Assembly: GCA_030867875.1 (NCBI GenBank)
Contig: JAOWCC010000442.1
Coordinates: 434,001 to 498,000 of the forward strand
Length of the DNA stretch: 64,000 nucleotides
Direction: 5' to 3'
Source of the DNA: Actinernus sp. WN-2022
Lineage: Eukaryota; Cnidaria; Anthozoa; Actiniaria; Actinernidae
This document shows, piece after piece, positions 57,316 to 64,000 of the stretch. The notes under the pieces are model-generated. The model was not told where the DNA came from and did not search any database. It worked only from the letters and a program-made list of their open reading frames with translations. How positions within the stretch are numbered: the stretch's first letter is position 1; the number at the start of each line of letters is the position of its first letter. Position numbers and translations under genes: made by a program.

Positions 57316-59320
57316 GATGGTGCAGCCAAGAAAATTGAGCTGCTAAACACCTACTTTTTCGAGGCGTATGATATTCAAACGTAGCTCAACTGTTATGATA
57401 ACCTTCTGGGGAACAACGTACTCTAAGCAATGCGACTGATTTAAAAAATATGTGACTTAAACATTTGTATTATTAGTTAAAGGGGCCCTCTCCGCCAATT
57501 TCGCACCTTGCAAGTAATATATGGATTACGTCTCCTGTTAACCATTTAAAACTCATCCAGATGTTCAGCATCTATTGAATACTAATGGCTATATAGCTTA
57601 AATTCAGCTGGGCGGCCCGTTTGTAGGCCATTGGACGTTTCATGAAAGGGACCCCATTAACTGTATAGAAATGCTGGCATAACACTAATTGTATCTAGGT
57701 TTCATATAGGCCCTGTTATATGGTACAATGATTCATGCAACTTGCCTCTCAATGCCAGCAACGTAACTTGTCACGAAATGGTGTTGGAGACAAGTTGCAG
57801 GAAACATTGCAACGTGTAACATACCCCGCAACTGACAACATCGTTGCGAATCAAGTTTCTGCAGTGGTTGCAGAAATGGCGTGTACAAAATGCAGACCAG
57901 AAAAAGAAATCTTAAAAACTGCAAAATTACAGAACACCTGAATATTCCGGCTTTTTGTATATTTTAAAATCAGTAATGGCGGCTTTTGAATCGCAAACTC
58001 GCCCATTACTTTTCTGAAGCTTCGTAGCTCTGAATAAAATCCCATACGGGTAAATACAATTTCGTAGTTTTGAAGATCTGTTTTCATCTGCATTTTCTGC
58101 ATTGGTCTGCATGCATTTTGTAGCCCCGGTTGCCGAGTACCCAGTTCTACTTTTTCTTGCAATTTGTCTCGCTAGATCCTATTTTACATCTGTGTGGGGA
58201 TCGGAGAACGGTGCGTCCTGTTTGTCAGAAACATATCAGACGACAAAAATAAGAAATGAGATTTTTCGATATCATGCAATATAGAAGTTGTGAAAAACGT
58301 TTTGTCTAAGTGTTTTTGTCTACGAGTGCTCGCTCTCACACGCGCTGCCGAATATTTAACAATTAGGGTTTCTATATCGGCAGTAAGCAAGACAGTATTA
58401 TTGTTTTACAATGTAACATAATCAAGCCACAGTTCTATAAATTAAGCAATGGACTATTATTGAGGGAACTGGGTTATATTACGATCGATAGACGGTGCCT
58501 ACGTACGTAACCATGTGGACAGAATGCCGGGTTGTGATTAATTTTCCGATAGACGGGGTTTAAAGTCGTTTCTTAAGCCTAGTCCCCAGATCTTTCTTAC
58601 TTCTTATGGCAATGGTAAGTTTATGTGGAAAACTTTCCTGCATCGACTTAAAAAATATGGAATTATTTAGCTATGACCACTCAGAGCTAAAATTAATTTA
58701 TATCATCATTCGAGATTATTCGAACGGTTTTCGTAAAACCAAAACCAAGAGCTAATCACGGGAGAAAGTGAAAATGCAATGAGCCAATCACGAGCGGAAG
58801 AAATTCGTGATTGAGTTTTACTTGAACCAATCACAAGGTAAAGTAAACGCAATCGTGGGTAACTAGTAACCAATCAATATCGAAAGCAATACTTTTCGAC
58901 ACTCAATTGAAAACTGCTCTAAAAGCAGAAAAAGCAAATGCCAGCTCTTTATATTATTTATCAATATAGTTACTGTTAATTTCATGTTTATGTAATATTA
59001 AGAGGACACGAAATTGTACGATTATGAGTTTAGATCCTCAGAGTTATTTCAATGAGAGTTATTTTAAGTTTAATGATAGTATATTTATTTTTTTGAAAAA
59101 TGTTTTTTTCAAAAGATATTTTAATCACAATTATAGTATATATTTGTCCATTTCAGCCGAAAAATACATATATTTCTTATTGTCCGATTGCGACTGAAAC
59201 ATGTTTCCAGATGTAAGCACATAAAAAGCATATTATTCCATCGAAAAGTACTTACAGTGTATATATATATATATATTATTCTGGACAGCGTTTTCTGTTT
59301 CTATATATATAGAAACATGT
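57316..59320. other. Intergenic, nothing recognised
   Basis: No supported gene; short open frames lack domains. Confidence 0.45.
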
Positions 59321-59322
59321 TA

Positions 59323-59726
59323 ACACGAAAGGAGCCTTCTTGTCTAAGGCTGTTTTTGTGTTAACGTGCTTCATCTTGTGTAACCGAAGCTCTTCAGAGT
59401 GACGCCATTTCTCGAGCTTTTAATGGATTTCGATGTACTTCACGTCAAAACAACGGTCTCTTCCTGTACCTTAAGACTAGTGTGCCAGTTTTGCCTTTTT
59501 TTGATTAGAAAATCTGTTTTTTTCTAACCTAACCTTAACCTCTCAAACTTACTTGTGTAACCGAAATGTCAAAGTGGCGCTATTTCTCGAGCTTTTAATG
59601 GATTTCGATGCACTATACGGCAATACAACGTTCTCTTTCTGGAAAGCGCATTATTATCTCTTAAAGTGAACAAGCACACACGAAAGGAGCCTTCTTGTCT
59701 AAGGCTGTTTTTGTGTTAACGTGCTT
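59323..59726. repeat. Two interleaved direct repeats
   Basis: ACGAAAGGAGCCTTCTTGTC plus 30 more bases occurs at 59325 and 59679. CTCGAGCTTTTAATGGATTT occurs at 59412 and 59588. A TA microsatellite lies at 59262-59277. Confidence 0.85.
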
Positions 59727-59824
59727 CATATATATATACACTGAAACAAAAAAAACTCTGCAAAACTCTTATATATATATCATACATGTGTATCATTTAG
59801 ATTTCCATCAAACTTTCTTGACAG

Positions 59825-60195
59825 TTGTTGCTTTGGTGGACAAAAAGAAAGATAATAGGCTTTGTTTTCTCGTTATCTTTGACGGTAACGAAGTAGCAAG
59901 TTTAACCGTGAAATTCTGCCACTTTGGCCTGCAAAGTTTTGATCAAACATTTTCAATTTCAAAAGCGGTAGCTGGCCAGTCGCCTTTCTTTACTGAGTTG
60001 CTCAATAATCTAACTCGGACCGGTTTACATGACGCGTTTACTCGGATCCCGGAGCAAGATGTGTCACGAGTTGAAAAGGAGTTATTTTGTATCTTTTTAT
60101 ACAGAAATAACTTTAAATTATATCGGGATCGTTATTGCAAGAAAATTGCGGCTTTTGAACTGATCCAAAATATCACTAGTATTGAACCAAAATAA
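59825..60195 (+). CDS. Unrecognised open frame, possibly an exon
   Basis: After an acceptor-like TTTCTTGACAG the frame reads VVALVDKKKDNRLCF, EVASLTVKFCHFG and RVEKELFCIFLYRNNF, ending SIEPK-stop. I recognise no family. An inverted, decayed copy lies at 62190-62553. Part of the sequence (CCGGTTTACATGACGCGTTT) matches MITE ends there, which suggests the frame may be exonised or merely open mobile DNA. Low confidence that it is a gene. Confidence 0.25.
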
Positions 60196-60323
60196 TTTAT
60201 TTTGATTTCTTTTATTAGTACGATCACACTAATTTTTACACCCATCTACCCATAGGTTAATAATACAGAAATGAACAAAGGACATTTTTAGAGTATTTTA
60301 GTTTTTATTTCGTAACAAATCCG

Positions 60324-60729
60324 CGGTGCAGCTAGCCTGCTATGCAGACGTATTTTTTCACTCTCATAAATTCGAAGAAAAAAGTAACGTCTGCTTACCC
60401 GAGCGCTTAATTAGTTTCCAGTATGCACACCGCATTGTGTTATGGACCAATCAGATTTTACCTTCCATATCCTGGAAAGTGACGTAATGTTACATTTAAA
60501 AGGAATTCAGACAATACATTTGCGATTGACCAATCATAGGAGAGTGTTCACTGGCGCGCCAATTCACTAAAATTGTAACAATGGCTTTGATTGGGCAGAA
60601 AAATAAAACGCGCTGGCGTCATGCTTGCATATTGGAAACTAATTAAGCGTCCGGGTAAGCAGACGTTACTTTTTTCTTCGAATTGATGAGAGTGAAAAAA
60701 TACGTCTGCATAGCAGGCTACGGTGCAGC
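60324..60729. mobile_element. Mutator-like MITE with 94-bp TIR and 9-bp target duplication
   Basis: The element 60333-60720 starts TAGCCTGCTATGCAGACGTA and ends with the inverse TACGTCTGCATAGCAGGCTA. The TIRs extend about 94 bp (through AAAAAAGTAACGTCTGCTTA). CGGTGCAGC flanks both sides (60324-60332 and 60721-60729). Confidence 0.9.
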
Positions 60730-61295
60730 GTTTAAATTATGATTCGGCTAAGAACGATAGCAAAATCCATTGTTCTGCGGCAATGAGCCTCCCTCGCATA
60801 CGATTTTGCTTGAATATATCTTAAGTGTTTTAGGAGATGTCTACAGTCCAAACTACATCTCGAAAATAAAGTATTTTTTATGCTATTGGCTCTTTTTTCT
60901 GTGAAAACGCAGAGAATCCACCATCCAGCCAATCCGAAATGGAGAAAACAAAAGATCTTTCAATCGCAAATTTGAGAGCTTTCCTCACATACGATATTCT
61001 TCAAAATTAGTTTGATCAAAAATAAATTGAAATCTAAAAAATTATCGAACGAAAATGCATTATTTCGATGGGTTTCTATTGAATTTACAACCAATTAAAT
61101 TGAGAGAAAGATCAATAGAAAATTAACAACTTTTACATTCCTTTGCCGTTCATGCTATCATTACTTAATTTTTTTTTTCATCGTTAATATTTTACATTTT
61201 CAAAGATGGAACAAATAAAGAACTTGTACCAAGAGCGTGAAATTCAAAATGATTACTGTTAGTTTTGTCTATAACACAAAGCCGGTATAATCAAA
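60730..61295. other. Intergenic, nothing recognised
   Basis: AT-rich; no feature supported. Confidence 0.45.
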
Positions 61296-61584
61296 TAGGC
61301 CCTTTGCAGCTAACAGTCACATGCTGATATAATACTTCGTTAACGAATGAATTGAGCTCATGATCCCCATGGGAAAGGCGTTGCCATGGATGCTGGATGG
61401 CAAGCTATCTCTAAAAATGCTGTTTTAGAAAGGTCGACAATCGATTGGAGGTGGAAAATAGCATTTACAAACAGGTTTTGTTGATAACACTACCGATCTC
61501 GTACAAGTGCCTTGAAATATTAGAATTAAGATTAATTTGCCACCCAGTACAACCACGTGACTGCATTCCTGCAAAAGGCCCATT
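61296..61584. mobile_element. MITE family B, diverged copy
   Basis: TAGGCCCTTTGCAGCTAACA at the left; the right end has drifted (CTGCAAAAGGCCCA). The interior ATGATCCCCATGGGAAAGGC is conserved. Confidence 0.75.
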
Positions 61585-62159
61585 GTCCTGGCTATCGGTT
61601 CGACGCGCTCCGTACGTAGCTTGCAGTAGTTTGTTTGTTCTTCTTCGGCTTGTTGTGCCCATGGGTTTTACCCTTATCTGATCAGTGGCGAAAAGTCTGT
61701 ACTACAATAAAAATATTCAAAGCCACCTGTTGACAAACGGTCAAGTCAAATAAATTAGTTGTTTTATCACCGATCACTCAGTGCTCCATGTGATTGTAGA
61801 ATATCGCGCAATTGATAATCCGTAATATTAATCCGGGTTCGTAAAGTTATAATTTTTTCCCACCCTTTTTTACTAGAATTGAAAAGATGCTATTGATATA
61901 TTTGACAATGGGTAATATTATTGCCATTTTCAGCATTTCATTAATCATGAACTGCATCCGCAGTTTTTCAAGAATTGGAGCGTGATTATCGGTAATATTT
62001 ATGTTATAACACCTTTATTGCTTAGCGTTTTTTTATCAGAGTGATGTAGTCTTTTTGGGGGGGAGGTGGTTTAATTCTACAAATTTGCAAAGAGAATTTA
62101 AATCAGTTTCGGGTCAGTGCCCTAAACTCGCAGAAAAGCTAGTCAGCAGTAACTCCGGC
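61585..62159. other. Intergenic, nothing recognised
   Basis: No supported feature. Confidence 0.45.
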
Positions 62160-62553
62160 TAAGGGCCTGTTCACATGACACGTTTAATCTCGCAGCGATA
62201 TTTCTTATCAAATTTGATTTAGAATTTGATTATATTCATTCTATGTAAAAAATGTAATGCTATGAGGGATAAAGTCATACACAAAACAACTCATCTACAT
62301 CTCGTGACACATCTTGCCCCGGGATCAGTAAACGCGTCATGTAAACCGGCCCTTAGATTATTGAGCAACAAAAGAAAGGCGACTGACCGGCTACCGCTTC
62401 TGATATTGAAAAATTGTGTGATCAAAACCTTGCAGGCCAAAATGGCAGAATTTCACGGTTAAACTTGCTACACTGTACTTCGTTACCGTCAAAGACAATG
62501 GAAAACAAAGGCTATTATCTTTCTTTTTGTCCACCAAAGCAACAACTGTCAAG
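62160..62553 (-). pseudogene. Inverted decayed copy of 59815-60190, with a MITE
   Basis: On the minus strand from 62553 the sequence follows 59815-60190 (CTTGACAGTTGTTGCTTTGG, AACCGTGAAATTCTGCCA, GGTTTACATGACGCGTTTAC) with indels that break the frame. 62160-62357 has MITE-like ends AAGGGCCTGTTCACATGAC and GTCATGTAAACCGGCCCTT. Confidence 0.6.
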
Positions 62554-63103
62554 AAAGTTTATATATATATATATATATACAATCATCCACATCTGTCCAA
62601 TTCGCTAGGTTGAACAAACATGGAATCATGATACAATGCGCCATCTCGGCTATCACCATAATGGCTTTATGGCAACTCTGCACTTTGGACACAGGATGTA
62701 CGGATATATATATATATATATACTTGCACTTTTGTCGTATGTAATGATATGTAACTGGTGGAGTGGAAAATACAGATAAGATACGACATAAAAGATGAAC
62801 TTACTGCCACTGCATTTATAATGGTATCTGAATCAACCAAAGGGCTTTTCAAAGTACAGAGATGGATATGAATAACTGCTGACAGTGTCAAATCCTACAG
62901 AACGTCAATATAAAACCTATTTCCGACGGATTATTATCGTGGTAACAAAATAACGTCGGTGAATTGTGAAATTCTTGTTATTTTTTGTTTTATAACCCTT
63001 CCCATCAGTCATTCCTGCTTTTAGATGCAATGAGTTGACAACTGAAAAGTAGTAAAAATAGGATAACTTAAAAAGCATTTGGAATATAGACAAATGAACT
63101 GAG
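62554..63103. other. Intergenic with TA microsatellites
   Basis: TA repeats at about 62561-62579 and 62704-62721. No gene recognised. Confidence 0.6.
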
Positions 63104-63535
63104 AGATAGACAGATGACTGTCTCGGCAGAGCATCTTAGTAAGACTCTGGCCACCCTTTTCTGAAGTGATAAGACTGTCCAGTTTTTCTTTGTTACAGCA
63201 AGTCTATACTGTACTACAGTAAGGGTTTAATCATAGCATTGTAAAATATTAAGACACGTTCCTTAAATGATGCGACTCAATGTTCTTAAGGATACCGATT
63301 CGTTTAATTAGATATCTTTTAACAAAGGTTCTCTGTATAATCAGTAGTTGAAGTTCAGTTTCTCATCAAAATATAGGCCTAGCAGTTTTGCGTATTCTAC
63401 CTGCTCTACTTTACTACCATTTGTATAAACATCAAAAGATTGATTAACACTGGCGAGTCAAATTAACGCGAAAGCGTTTCAAGTAACTAGCAAAGTTTTA
63501 GTTTTGGCACTCCTGGCACTCGTTATAGTTATCAT
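63104..63535 (-). pseudogene. LINE reverse transcriptase fragment, inverted copy
   Basis: Reverse complement of 39889-40362 with moderate divergence (GCGTATTCTACCTGCTCTAC, AAGTAACTAGCAAAGTTTT, CTCTGCCGAGACAG on the other strand). Not translatable in one frame. Confidence 0.75.
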
Positions 63536-63739
63536 ATTAGTTACTACTTAATTATGCTATGCTGTGACGTATCTTGTGCGGCGTACACGGGCCATAAACA
63601 TGTTTCATCATGGTTGCCCTTGTCCGCGTCCCAGGGGATCGCAGCCATTAACTCGTGGACGTATCCATCCTCGCATTTAGACTGACACTCGCACGTGCCG
63701 CGTCGGTGAACTCCACAGCCACAGTGAGATTGCAGCGCA

Positions 63740-64000
63740 GCCACTTAGCGCCCATGTGGGGGAGGTATGTATTATTTTATTTCTTTTATAAACAATGGAC
63801 CCTTTGCACGTTACGTCATAGCGGCCATGTTGGTGTACAGTTAACAAAAGATTCCTCGTTAGCTTCTTTTGTTCTGTACACCAACATGGCCGCCATGCCC
63901 TTTGTCATTTTAATCTCTGAGGATCGAGTGCAAACCATCAAAGTACTTGGACCTGGGCCACTTAGCGCGCATGTGCGGGAGGTATGTATTATTGTATTTA
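63740..64000. repeat. Hairpin MITE family I between two direct repeats
   Basis: The hairpin element 63797-63937 (CCATGTTGGTGTACAG and CTGTACACCAACATGG arms) lies between two copies of a 42-bp segment, CCACTTAGCGCCCATGTGGG at 63740 and CCACTTAGCGCGCATGTGCG at 63959, each followed by GGAGGTATGTATTATT. Confidence 0.75.

Noticed and set aside
63544..63744. Cysteine-rich minus-strand frame (HCGCGVHRRGTCECQSKC)
   Set aside because: Might be an exon, but I see no clear acceptor and donor pair and no family match; left unannotated.

Overview
This is eukaryotic DNA: AT-rich, spliced genes separated by kilobases of non-coding sequence, and very dense in short inverted-repeat transposons (MITEs), SINEs, LINE fragments and minisatellites. 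The gene content fits an animal, most likely an anthozoan cnidarian such as a coral or sea anemone: a RING/B-box/filamin/NHL TRIM protein, the ciliary nucleoside diphosphate kinase NME7, and HECT and DUF3987 genes of the kind expanded in cnidarians. The taxon is an inference from gene families and repeat style; no marker gene fixes it.

Layout. (1) 5.6-18.9 kb, minus strand: a two-exon TRIM2/3/71-like gene. Its RING/B-box/coiled-coil exon (18904-17785) and filamin/NHL exon (6733-5631) are separated by an 11 kb intron filled with MITEs and a frameshifted LINE reverse transcriptase. The splice phases match and the joined product is 740 residues. (2) 24.5-34.6 kb, minus strand: the 3' two thirds of an NME7 gene. 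The conserved exons can be read one by one, and the locus is heavily rearranged. The 53-bp exon carrying the catalytic histidine of the first kinase domain occurs 14 times in a 103-108 bp minisatellite, the next exon occurs twice inside a 1.04 kb direct duplication, a third exon is cut at the duplication border, and a fourth is exactly duplicated in tandem. (3) 34.6-44.2 kb: repeats only (5S-like SINEs, nested inverted arrays, long fold-back MITEs, a LINE fragment). (4) 44.2-57.3 kb, plus strand: a spliced DUF3987 (primase/helicase-like) gene with damaged 5' sequence. Its last intron holds a complete 5.6 kb DNA transposon at 50893-56504 with terminal inverted repeats, a 6-bp target duplication, about 12-13 subterminal 20/21-bp repeats at each end, an intact DDE integrase gene, and a convergent zinc-ribbon/HECT E3-ligase gene carrying three disruptions. 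(5) 57.3-64 kb: MITEs, an inverted pair of related doubtful reading frames and another LINE fragment.

The genes do not form a pathway; the window shows host genes being remodelled by mobile and tandem repeats. The two most notable structures are the amplified NME7 active-site exon and the HECT-carrying transposon nested in the DUF3987 gene. Several coding breaks are single-base changes in short homopolymers, so the quality of the underlying assembly matters for all claims of pseudogenisation.
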